Of a DNA stretch of 52,397 nt, positions 40,339 to 48,346 are shown piece by piece. Origin of the DNA: Qipengyuania sp. (GTDB lineage: Bacteria > Pseudomonadota > Alphaproteobacteria > Sphingomonadales > Sphingomonadaceae). The translations under genes were made by a program, and so were the position numbers. The stretch lies in the NCBI GenBank assembly GCA_019745075.1, contig JAIETR010000051.1, positions 1 through 52,397 on the forward strand, read 5' to 3'. The first letter of the stretch is position 1, and every line of letters starts with the position of its first letter. The notes below the pieces were generated by a model. The model saw nothing but the letters and a program-made list of their open reading frames with translations. It searched no databases and was not told the origin of the DNA.

Positions 40339-40998
40339 ATGATTCTCGATCGTTTCGTGGCTGGATTGGCGGTGGGCGCGGTTGCGCTCATGGCCGGACC
40401 TGCGCGCGCCGACGTCCTGGAAATCGGCAGCGAGGGCGCGCGCTGGATCGCCGGCGCCCCGGCTTCGGCGGTGGCTGAAGAAGCCGCGATACTGGCTGGT
40501 GCCGGCGCGGCAGACGCCATCGGCAACGCCAATCCGGAGTACCTGCCCGAAGGTCCGTTCGTCCCCGAGCACGCCGTCGCGCACACCCATATGAGCGGCG
40601 CCGGGGTGCCCGGCGCCTACCGGGCCAAGGTCGCCGAGCTGGCGGCGCGGTTCGATTTGAGTCCCGCCCTGATCGAGGCGCTGGTGTGGCAGGAGAGCCG
40701 CTGGCGCAGCGGCGCTGTGTCGCCCGTCGGCGCGCGCGGCCTCGCCCAGCTCATGCCCGGCACGGCGCGCGAGTTGGGAGTGGACGCCAACGATCCCTTC
40801 GCCAATCTCGAGGGCGGGGCGCGCTACCTGCGCGAACAGATGGACCGCTTTGGAGGCGACGTCGAAAAGGCTCTCGCCGCCTACAACGCCGGCCCCGGCC
40901 GCGTGATCGCGAGCGGCGGCGTCCCCCGCATCCGCGAAACCCAGCTTTACGTGTCGGCCATCATGGGCCGGCTCAGCAATCACTCGAGGGAGCAGTAA
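40339..40998 (+). CDS. virB1: Lytic transglycosylase (VirB1-like)
   Basis: 219 aa with a signal peptide (MILDRFVAGLAVGAVALMAGPARA). The SLT domain (about 90-210) has the catalytic Glu in ALVWQESRWRSGAVSPVGARG, with GLAQLMPGTA and AAYNAGPGRV. It would open the peptidoglycan for the secretion channel and is the first gene of the VirB cluster, 6 bp before virB2. GGAGGG precedes the ATG 40339; a longer start at 40267 is possible but adds no recognisable sequence. Confidence 0.9.
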   Translation: MILDRFVAGLAVGAVALMAGPARADVLEIGSEGARWIAGAPASAVAEEAAILAGAGAADAIGNANPEYLPEGPFVPEHAVAHTHMSGAGVPGAYRAKVAELAARFDLSPALIEALVWQESRWRSGAVSPVGARGLAQLMPGTARELGVDANDPFANLEGGARYLREQMDRFGGDVEKALAAYNAGPGRVIASGGVPRIRETQLYVSAIMGRLSNHSREQ

Positions 40999-41004
40999 GC
41001 CCAC

Positions 41005-41307
41005 ATGCGTTCGATTCTCCGCCTCCTTCCCGCCGCGCTCCTCGTCTTGCCGAGCGCCGCGTTCGCACAGGCCGCCGATCCCGCGGGCTCGGGCCCGATC
41101 GTCGCCGCGCTCGGCTGGCTCCAGGGCACGCTGCTCGGCAATGTCGCCACCGCGGTGGCGGTGATGGCGGTCGCGGCCGTGGGCTTCATGATGCTGACCG
41201 GCCGGCTCAACTGGCGCTTCGGCGCGACCGTGATCATCGGCGTGTTCATCCTGTTCGGCGCCGCCTCCATCGTGGCCGGCATCCAGTCCGCCGCGGGCGG
41301 AGCGTGA
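41005..41307 (+). CDS. virB2: VirB2/TrbC-type pilin
   Basis: 100 aa with a long signal peptide (cleavage near AFAQA) and two hydrophobic helices (about 45-65 and 72-93) as in type IV secretion pilins. It follows the transglycosylase by 6 bp and precedes virB3 by 7 bp. Its position and size support the call. Confidence 0.85.
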   Translation: MRSILRLLPAALLVLPSAAFAQAADPAGSGPIVAALGWLQGTLLGNVATAVAVMAVAAVGFMMLTGRLNWRFGATVIIGVFILFGAASIVAGIQSAAGGA

Positions 41308-41314
41308 GCGCGGC

Positions 41315-41599
41315 ATGACCCAGCTCGCCCGCCACCGCGTCCACCGGGCGCTCACCCGCCCCCAGATGTTCGCGGGCGTGACCTATAATTACTTCATCAT
41401 CAACGCGATGGTGACGACCGAGCTGTTCCTGATCACGGGCAGCTTCTGGGCGCTGCCGGCGGCGCTGATCATTCACGGCATCGGCTATTTCGCCTGCCTG
41501 CGCGAGCCGCGCATCTTCGACCTGTGGATCACCAAGGTTTCGAAGTGCCCGCGGGTCAGGAACTACAAGCACTGGGGCTGCAACAGCTACTCGGCCTGA
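41315..41599 (+). CDS. virB3: VirB3-like inner-membrane protein
   Basis: 94 aa. The family segment HRALTRPQMFAGVTYNYFIINAM is near the N-terminus, and two hydrophobic stretches follow. It is a component that binds VirB4 in type IV secretion. The gap to virB4 is 34 bp, the largest within the cluster. Confidence 0.87.
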   Translation: MTQLARHRVHRALTRPQMFAGVTYNYFIINAMVTTELFLITGSFWALPAALIIHGIGYFACLREPRIFDLWITKVSKCPRVRNYKHWGCNSYSA

Positions 41600-41633
41600 G
41601 CCGGAAGTTGCAGCCAATAGGATTGGTGGAACA

Positions 41634-44057
41634 ATGAGCAAGTGGATCGGAGCAGCAGCCTGGGCGCCCAAGGAAGCGCGCGCGGGCGACCGGCTGCCCT
41701 ATGCCCGGCTGCTGGACGAGGCGACCGTGCTGCTGCGCGACGGCAGCGCGATGACCGCGATGCAGGTGCCGGGGCTGCTGTTCGAGACCGAGGACAGCGA
41801 AGCGCTCAATTCGCACCAGGCAACGCGCGAGGTCATGCTGCGCTCGACGCTCGACGCACGCTTCGTGCTCTATCACCACGTCGTCCGCCGCCGGGTCGAG
41901 GTCGAGCTCGACGCCAGTTTCCCCGATCCGCTGAGCCGCCATATCGACGCGCGCTGGCGCGAGCGGCTGGGCTCGGGCGCGCTGTTCGTCAACGACCAGT
42001 TCGTCACCCTGATCCGCCGCCCCGCGCGCGGCAAGGCCGGCCTGGTCGAACGCGTCCAGAAGAAGACCCGCCGCGCGAAAGGCGTGACCGAGGCCGATCC
42101 CAAGGACATTCGCGCGCTCAAGGCCGCGGCGACAGGCCTGCTGGCTTCGCTGTCGAGCTACGGCGCGCAGCTGCTGGGCGACTATCGCGGGCCGCAGGGC
42201 GCGACCAACAATGAGATCCTCGAGCTGTTGAGCGCGCTCTACAACGGCGAGGTGCGTCCGGTGCGCCGCCCTGCCGAGGACGTCGATATCGGCCAGATGC
42301 TGCCCTATCGCCGCGTCAGCTTCGGCCTCGACGCGATCGAGCAGCGCGGCTCGGGCGCGCCCGACTTCTGCGCCATCTTGGGCCTCAAGGATTATCCCGA
42401 GGCGACCAGCCCCGGCCTGCTCGATGCGCTGCTGCGGCTGCCCTACGAGATGGTGGTGTGCGAGAGCTATGCGCCAACCGAGCGCCAGACCGCGCGCGAG
42501 CGCATGGACCTGGCGATCCGCCGCCTCAAATCCGCCGACGAGGAGGCGATGGCCGAACGCGCCGACATGCTCGCCGCGCGCGACGAGCTCGGCAATGGCG
42601 CGGTCGGCTTCGGCGACCATCATCTGACCGTGCTGGTGCGCGAGCGCGACCTCGGCCGGCTCGACGACGCCACCGCCGCCTGCGCCGCCGCGCTCAGCGA
42701 CACCGGCGCGATAGCGGTGCGCGAGGACATCAATCTCGAGCCCGCCTTCTGGGGCCAGTTCCCGGGCAACGAGGGCTATCTCGTCCGCCGCGCGCTGATC
42801 TCCAGCGCCAATATGGCGAGCTTCGGCAGTTTTCACGGCTTCGCGCTCGGCAGCCAGGCGAACAACCACTGGGGCGATGCGGTGACGCTGCTCCAGACCA
42901 CCAGCGCCACCCCGTTCTTTTTCAACTTCCACCACGGCGACCTGGGCAATTTCTCGATCATCGGGCCTTCGGGCTCGGGCAAGACCGTGGTGATGAACTT
43001 CCTCGCCGCGCAGGCGCAGAAGTTCAACCCCCGCACGATCCTGTTCGACAAGGACCGCGGCGCGGAGCTGTTCATCCGCGGCATCGGCGGGCGCTACGAC
43101 GCGATCCGCAGCGGCGAGCCGACCGGGTTCAACCCGCTGGCGCTGCCCGACAGCCCGGCCAATCGCGCCTTCCTGCGCGACTGGCTCGGCGTACTCCTCA
43201 AGGCCGAGGGTCCCGAGGAAGAGGCGACCATCGCCGCGGCGGTCGATGCGACCTATGGCAACGATCCCGCGCTGCGCCGCCTCAGGCATTTTCGCGAGCT
43301 GCTGTCGGGACACCGCCGCCCGCGGCCCGGCGATCTCGCCGACCGCCTCGCCGCCTGGATCGGTACCGGCGAGCATGCCTGGCTGTTCGACAACGCGGAG
43401 GACAAGCTCGACATGGGTTCGCGCGTGCTTGGCTTCGACATGACCGCGCTGCTCGAGAACCCCCGGCTGCGCACGCCTGTCATGATGTATCTGTTCCACC
43501 GCGTGGACGAGCGGCTCGACGGGTCGCCGACGATGATCCTGATCGACGAGGGCTGGAAGGCGCTCGACGACGCGATCTTCGCCGCCCGCATCCGCGACTG
43601 GCTCAAGACGCTGCGCAAGCGCAACGCGCTGGTCGGCTTCGCCACCCAGAGCGCGCGCGACGCGCTCGACAGCCGCATCGCCACCGCGCTGGTCGAGCAG
43701 ACCGCGACCATGATCTTCATGCCCAACAGCCGCGCCCGGGCCGAGGATTACTGCGACGGCTTCGGCCTCACCGGGCATGAGCTGGCGCTGATCCGCACGC
43801 TGCCCGCGCACAGCCGCTGCTTCCTCGTGCGCCAGCCCGACGCCAGCGTCGTCGTCCGGCTCGACCTGTCGGGCGCGCCCGAGGTGCTGACCGTGCTTTC
43901 GGGCCGGGAGAGCGCGGTGCGCCGGCTCGACAGCTTGCGCGACGCGGTGGGCGATGCACCTGCCGACTGGTTCCCCTCGCTCACCGGCTCGGCCTGGCCG
44001 GGCGGCGCCAACGACTCCGCGCATGACGGCAGCGAATTCAGGCTGGCCGCCGAATGA
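41634..44057 (+). CDS. virB4: VirB4 ATPase
   Basis: 807-aa secretion ATPase. The N-terminal CagE/TrbE/VirB part is followed by a RecA-like motor with Walker A GPSGSGKTVVMNF (about residue 444-456) and Walker B MILIDEGWKALDD (about 630). GFATQSARDALDS is the expected downstream motif. Stop overlaps the virB6 ATG by 4 bp (ATGA). Confidence 0.95.
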   Translation: MSKWIGAAAWAPKEARAGDRLPYARLLDEATVLLRDGSAMTAMQVPGLLFETEDSEALNSHQATREVMLRSTLDARFVLYHHVVRRRVEVELDASFPDPLSRHIDARWRERLGSGALFVNDQFVTLIRRPARGKAGLVERVQKKTRRAKGVTEADPKDIRALKAAATGLLASLSSYGAQLLGDYRGPQGATNNEILELLSALYNGEVRPVRRPAEDVDIGQMLPYRRVSFGLDAIEQRGSGAPDFCAILGLKDYPEATSPGLLDALLRLPYEMVVCESYAPTERQTARERMDLAIRRLKSADEEAMAERADMLAARDELGNGAVGFGDHHLTVLVRERDLGRLDDATAACAAALSDTGAIAVREDINLEPAFWGQFPGNEGYLVRRALISSANMASFGSFHGFALGSQANNHWGDAVTLLQTTSATPFFFNFHHGDLGNFSIIGPSGSGKTVVMNFLAAQAQKFNPRTILFDKDRGAELFIRGIGGRYDAIRSGEPTGFNPLALPDSPANRAFLRDWLGVLLKAEGPEEEATIAAAVDATYGNDPALRRLRHFRELLSGHRRPRPGDLADRLAAWIGTGEHAWLFDNAEDKLDMGSRVLGFDMTALLENPRLRTPVMMYLFHRVDERLDGSPTMILIDEGWKALDDAIFAARIRDWLKTLRKRNALVGFATQSARDALDSRIATALVEQTATMIFMPNSRARAEDYCDGFGLTGHELALIRTLPAHSRCFLVRQPDASVVVRLDLSGAPEVLTVLSGRESAVRRLDSLRDAVGDAPADWFPSLTGSAWPGGANDSAHDGSEFRLAAE

Positions 44058-45238
44058 ATCCGCAGAACTGCCAGGCCGCGACCGAGGGGGTCGCCAACGG
44101 GATCGCCGCCGCGCTGCGGGCGGTGGACTGCGTCGCGGGCAATGTCACCGGCCAGGCATTCGGGCGGCTGTTCGCGCCCGGCGGCTCGATGGCGGCCGTG
44201 CTCACCATCCTGCTCACGCTCTACGTCGCCTTCTTCGCGATCCAGCTGCTGACCGGCCGCGCCAGCCTGGGCATCAAGTCGCTCACCCCGCGGATGATGA
44301 CCGTCGGGCTGGTGCTGACCTTCGCCACCAGCTGGGTCGCCTATCAGAGCGTGGTCTGGAACCTCGCCGTGGGCGCCCCCGACTGGATCGCGGGCATCCT
44401 CACCGGCGACCGTGGCTCGGCCACGCACACCTTCGCCGCCAAGATCGACGTCGTGTTCCAGGCGGTGCAGGAAGCCAACCAGGGCAACAATGACATTTCC
44501 GCCTTCTCGCCGCCGGGCATGATGTGGCTGGGCGCGATCCTGCTGCTGCTCGGCACCGTGGGCGTGCTGGTGACCGCGCGGATTGCGCTGGCGGTGCTGA
44601 TCGCGCTCGGCCCGATCTTCGTGGTGATGGCGCTGTTCCCCGGCACCCGAGGCTTGTTCGCGGGCTGGGTCAAGGGGCTGACCATGCTGGCAATGGCGCC
44701 GCTGTTCGCCGTCCTTGGCGGAAGCGTGATGCTCGAGCTGTCGGTGCCGCTGCTCGCCGCGCTGGTGGCCAGCGCCGGGCAGATCGACCCGCGGGCGGCG
44801 ATGGGCTTCTTCATGATCGGCGCGGTGCATGTCGCGCTGATGATCATGGTGCTGAAGGTCGCCGGGACGATGGTCTCGAACTGGACCGTGTTCGGCCTCG
44901 CCAGGCCCGAACGCGACAGCGACCGCGCTCCAGTCGCGCCTCAGGTCGTCGCCCCGATCGCCGCGCAGGTTTCCCAGGCGCAGGAAGCCGGCGCCGCCAT
45001 CGCCGCCGCGCGCCGGATCGACATTTCGGCGCAGCCGGTCGCGATGGCGCCCGCCAACGACGGCATGGGCGCGGTCGGCGCCTCGGCGCGGCGCAACGCC
45101 GTCATTCATACCGCCGCTTCAGGCACTGGTCAGGTCGCACCGCTTACTGGCGGCCCGTCGCGCACCCTGGGGGTCGGGAACCGCTTCCGTCCCGCCGCCA
45201 ACGCATCGGGGGCGCGCCCCTCGGAGAAACCGAAATGA
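44054..45238 (+). CDS. virB6: VirB6/TrbL-like channel protein
   Basis: 394 aa with about six membrane segments (residues 45-300), among them GSMAAVLTILLTLYVAFFAIQLLTG and VLIALGPIFVVMALFP, the latter characteristic of the TrbL/VirB6 family. The C-terminal 100 residues are Ala/Pro-rich and probably cytoplasmic or disordered. No VirB5 or VirB7 gene lies around it. Overlaps virB4 and virB9 by 4 bp each. Confidence 0.88.
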   Translation: MNPQNCQAATEGVANGIAAALRAVDCVAGNVTGQAFGRLFAPGGSMAAVLTILLTLYVAFFAIQLLTGRASLGIKSLTPRMMTVGLVLTFATSWVAYQSVVWNLAVGAPDWIAGILTGDRGSATHTFAAKIDVVFQAVQEANQGNNDISAFSPPGMMWLGAILLLLGTVGVLVTARIALAVLIALGPIFVVMALFPGTRGLFAGWVKGLTMLAMAPLFAVLGGSVMLELSVPLLAALVASAGQIDPRAAMGFFMIGAVHVALMIMVLKVAGTMVSNWTVFGLARPERDSDRAPVAPQVVAPIAAQVSQAQEAGAAIAAARRIDISAQPVAMAPANDGMGAVGASARRNAVIHTAASGTGQVAPLTGGPSRTLGVGNRFRPAANASGARPSEKPK

Positions 45239-46005
45239 TCCGCTTTTCCGCCGCAGCCGCGCTCGCGCTGGCTGTCATCGCCACGCCCGTCCTGGCCGAC
45301 GCCCGCCTCGTCGAGGCCCGCTACGATGCGGCCAAGGTCTACCGCGTCGAAGGCAAGCCCAAGGTCCAGGCGACGATCCGCTTCGGCGAGGACGAGGCGA
45401 TCGAGAACGTCGCGGTGGGCGATTCCAACGCCTGGCAGATCACCCCCAACAAGCGCGCGAACCTGCTGTTCGTAAAGCCGCTGCTGGCCCGCGCGAACAC
45501 GAACATGACGGTGGTGACCAACAAGCGCACCTATCTGTTCGACCTCGTCGCCAGCCCGGCCGCGCAGCCGATGTATGTGCTGAGCTTCAAATATCCCGAG
45601 CCGCCCAAGGACAAGGCCGATGCCGGTGCGCAACTCGCGGCCGCCGCGCCCGCGCCGGTGCCGGCGACTACCGCGACGATCGACCCCACCCAGATCAATT
45701 TCGCCTGGAGCAAGTCGGGCGACGAGAAGCTGCTGCCCGAAACGATCTTCGACGATGGCGAAGCAACCTTCCTAACCTGGCCCGAGGGCCGCCCGGTGCC
45801 GGCGATCCTGATCACCGACCGTGCCGGAACCGAAGGGCCGGTGAACTTCACCGTGCGTGGCAACACCATCGTGGTCGAAGGCGTGCCGCCGCAGATCGTC
45901 CTGCGTGCCGGCAAGGAACGCGCGCTCATCGTCAATAGCGGGCCGCCGCGCTCGTATCGCCCGACCGGCGCTCAGGCAGCGCTCGCCCAGCAGGACCGGA
46001 GATAA
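45235..46005 (+). CDS. virB9: VirB9-like outer-membrane core protein
   Basis: 256 aa with a signal peptide (ending near VLADA). The N-terminal domain contains YRVEGKPKVQATIRFGEDE and NMTVVTNKRTYLFDL; a Pro/Ala linker (about 125-145) leads to the C-terminal domain with FTVRGNTIVVEGVPPQIVLRAGKE, the part that binds VirB7 and VirB10 in known systems. Here no VirB7 gene is present. Confidence 0.9.
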   Translation: MIRFSAAAALALAVIATPVLADARLVEARYDAAKVYRVEGKPKVQATIRFGEDEAIENVAVGDSNAWQITPNKRANLLFVKPLLARANTNMTVVTNKRTYLFDLVASPAAQPMYVLSFKYPEPPKDKADAGAQLAAAAPAPVPATTATIDPTQINFAWSKSGDEKLLPETIFDDGEATFLTWPEGRPVPAILITDRAGTEGPVNFTVRGNTIVVEGVPPQIVLRAGKERALIVNSGPPRSYRPTGAQAALAQQDRR

Positions 46006-46008
46006 GCC

Positions 46009-47136
46009 ATGCGCCTCGCCATGAAACTGCCCGCCAGGGACACGCAAGGCTCGGTCGCCAACGATGTCGATCCGCGCGATGCCGAGAACCTCGACGTGAT
46101 CGATCTCGCCAGCCGCAACGCCTATCCGGTGGTGGCCGGCAAGAAGGGCCGGGCCGACGGGCTTGGCATGGTCGCGGGGATCGCGCTGGTCGCCGGCCTG
46201 GGGCTGGTGACGCTGTGGAGCATGAGTTCGGCCCGGCTCGGGGAGCCGGAAACGGTCGGCAATCCCAACGTCCGGGCGCCGGTCGCGCCCGTGGCGCCGC
46301 CGCCGCTGCTGTCGCAGCAGCCGGGCGCGGCTCCCGCGCCCGCGCCAGGCCTGGTCGCGCAGGCGGATCCCGCGCCCTCGCCGGTCTATGCCATGCCGCC
46401 CGCCGCCGCCATTGCCGCCGGGCCGGCGATCAATCCCTACGCCAGCCCGACGGTGGTATTCGATGCCGGCCTGGGGACCGCGACCGCCGCCGCGCCGGGC
46501 GAAGCCGCCGCAGCGGCCGCGGGCAGTTCCGCCAGCGATTTCGCCAGCCGCGTGGGCGGGGTCGGCGGGGCCGCGGCCCGCGCCAATCCCATGACCAACC
46601 CGTCGACCACGGTTACCCAGGGCACGCTGATCCCGGCGGTGCTCGAAACCGCGATCGACACCAATGTCCCGGGCTATGTCCGCGCGGTGGTGAGCCAGGA
46701 CGTGCGCAGCTTCGATGGTGCCAAGGTGCTGGTCCCGCGCTCGAGCCGGCTGATCGGCCAGTACCAGTCGGGCATGCAGAATGGGCAAAGGCGCGCCTAT
46801 GTCATCTGGACGCGGCTGATCCGGCCCGATGGCGCCTCGGTCAATCTCGCCTCGCCGGCAATCGGCTTCGACGGCACCACCGGCCTCGCCGGCCAGGTCT
46901 CGGGCAACGGCTTCTTCAAGCGCTTCGGCTCGGCGATGCTGCTCTCGGTCGTCGGCGGCCTGGGCGGGCTGGTTTCGGGGGGCGTCGCACCGGTGATTCT
47001 GGGCGGGGCGGGCCAGTCCGCCGCCGCCACCGCAGCGCAGCAGGACGGCCAGCGCGGCCCGGTCGTGCGCGTGCGCCAGGGCGAGCCGATCCGCATCTTC
47101 ACCGCCCGCGACCTCGATTTCTCGGGCGTGAGCTGA
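46009..47136 (+). CDS. virB10: VirB10/TrbI-like core protein
   Basis: 375 aa. A short cytoplasmic N-terminus precedes one membrane segment (about 56-72), a Pro/Ala-rich periplasmic stretch, and the conserved TrbI domain (about 200-375) with TQGTLIPAVLETAIDTNVPG and RSSRLIGQYQSGMQNGQRRAYV. It spans inner and outer membranes in known systems. Starts 3 bp past virB9. Confidence 0.93.
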   Translation: MRLAMKLPARDTQGSVANDVDPRDAENLDVIDLASRNAYPVVAGKKGRADGLGMVAGIALVAGLGLVTLWSMSSARLGEPETVGNPNVRAPVAPVAPPPLLSQQPGAAPAPAPGLVAQADPAPSPVYAMPPAAAIAAGPAINPYASPTVVFDAGLGTATAAAPGEAAAAAAGSSASDFASRVGGVGGAAARANPMTNPSTTVTQGTLIPAVLETAIDTNVPGYVRAVVSQDVRSFDGAKVLVPRSSRLIGQYQSGMQNGQRRAYVIWTRLIRPDGASVNLASPAIGFDGTTGLAGQVSGNGFFKRFGSAMLLSVVGGLGGLVSGGVAPVILGGAGQSAAATAAQQDGQRGPVVRVRQGEPIRIFTARDLDFSGVS

Positions 47137-47152
47137 GCCGGATCCAGCGCGC

Positions 47153-48178
47153 GTGACCGCCGAAATCCATCCCTTCCTCCCCGACGACAGGCCCGAGCAG
47201 GACGCCCCCCCGGTCGATCTGAACGGCGAGCGCAGCGTCTATCTCGACGCCTATCTCGCGCCGTTCCAGGAATGGCTGGCGCGCGACACGGTGACCGAGA
47301 TCATCGTCAACCGGCCCGGCGAGGTGTGGATCGAGGACGCGATGCATCCGGGGATGCAGAAGCTGCGCCGGCGGGACATCGACGACCGGCTGATCCAGCG
47401 GCTTGCAGAGCAGGTGGCGCGCGTCAGCCACCAGGGCATCAACCGCGAACATCCGCTCCTGGGCGCGACCTTGCCCGACGGCGCGCGCGTCCAGTTCTGC
47501 GGGCCGCCGGCGGCGCGCAGGCACTGGGCGATGGCGATCCGCCGCCACCGCCGGCTCGATCTGCCGCTCGACGCCTATGACGCCGGACCGCTCCGGACCG
47601 CGCGGCACGCCGCGATGCCCGATCCGCAGGTCGAGCCGATTGCCTACCTTCGCGAGGCCATCCGCCAGCGCAAGACGATCCTGATCTCCGGCGGCACCAG
47701 CACCGGCAAGACGACCTTCCTCAACGCCATGCTCGGCGAAATCCCGCCGCACGAGCGCGTGGTTCTGGTCGAGGATACCCCCGAGCTGAAGCTTCCGGGC
47801 GAGAACGGCGTCGGGCTGGTCGCGGTCAAGGGCGAGCTGGGCGAAGCCAAGGTGACCGCCAACGAGCTGCTCCAGGCGGCGCTGCGGCTGCGCCCCGACC
47901 GGATCGTGCTGGGGGAATTGCGCGGCGCCGAAAGCGTCAGCTTCCTGCGTGCGATCAACACCGGCCATCCGGGCAGCTTCTCCACCATCCACGCCAACAG
48001 CCTCACCGGCGCGCTCGAGCAGCTCGCGCTGATGGTGATGCAGACCGGGATCGGGCTCAGCCGGTCCGACACCATCGCCTATGCCGCCAATGTCATCGAC
48101 GTGCTGGTCCAGCTCGGCCGCGACGAGAGCGGCAAGCGCGGCATCACCCAGATCGCCGAGAGCCGCGCGCTGCTCTGA
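47153..48178 (+). CDS. virB11: VirB11 ATPase
   Basis: 341-aa traffic ATPase from GTG 47153. The Walker A is GGTSTGKTTF (about residue 180), the Walker B region is DRIVLGELRGAE, and the His box reads TGHPGSFSTIHANS. Last gene of the VirB cluster; no VirD4 coupling protein or relaxase follows within the window. Confidence 0.95.
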   Translation: MTAEIHPFLPDDRPEQDAPPVDLNGERSVYLDAYLAPFQEWLARDTVTEIIVNRPGEVWIEDAMHPGMQKLRRRDIDDRLIQRLAEQVARVSHQGINREHPLLGATLPDGARVQFCGPPAARRHWAMAIRRHRRLDLPLDAYDAGPLRTARHAAMPDPQVEPIAYLREAIRQRKTILISGGTSTGKTTFLNAMLGEIPPHERVVLVEDTPELKLPGENGVGLVAVKGELGEAKVTANELLQAALRLRPDRIVLGELRGAESVSFLRAINTGHPGSFSTIHANSLTGALEQLALMVMQTGIGLSRSDTIAYAANVIDVLVQLGRDESGKRGITQIAESRALL

Positions 48179-48208
48179 AGCCGGCCCGAAGCCGGCCCGA
48201 AGCTGGCC
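48177..48208 (+). repeat. 11-bp tandem repeat, three units
   Basis: GAAGCCGGCCC occurs twice in tandem, followed by GAAGCTGGCC, starting in the virB11 stop codon. Could form a GC-rich hairpin, but no U-tract follows. Confidence 0.7.
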
Positions 48209-48301
48209 ATGCCGTAACGTCCGCGGGCTGCCGGCGATTCGCCGCCGGCAACAATCGCGCGTTCGCCCTTGCCCTTGCGCAATTCGGTGATAGCTTCGGG
48301 C

Positions 48302-48330
48302 TTCCGAACCGTCGCAAAAGACGGTCGGAA
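48302..48330 (+). other. Hairpin in the 5' leader of the third TonB receptor gene
   Basis: TTCCGA-A-CCGTC pairs with GACGG-TCGGAA around a GCAAAA loop: an 11-bp stem with one bulged A. It ends 17 bases before the receptor ATG and directly precedes the GGAGGAGAGG ribosome-binding region, so it might affect translation or mark the end of the VirB transcript. Confidence 0.55.
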
Positions 48331-48346
48331 TGGAGGAGAGGGTGCG

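Noticed and set aside
40339..48178. VirB cluster as part of an integrative conjugative element
   Set aside because: No relaxase, coupling protein, integrase, or attachment repeats are present, and the base composition matches the neighbours.
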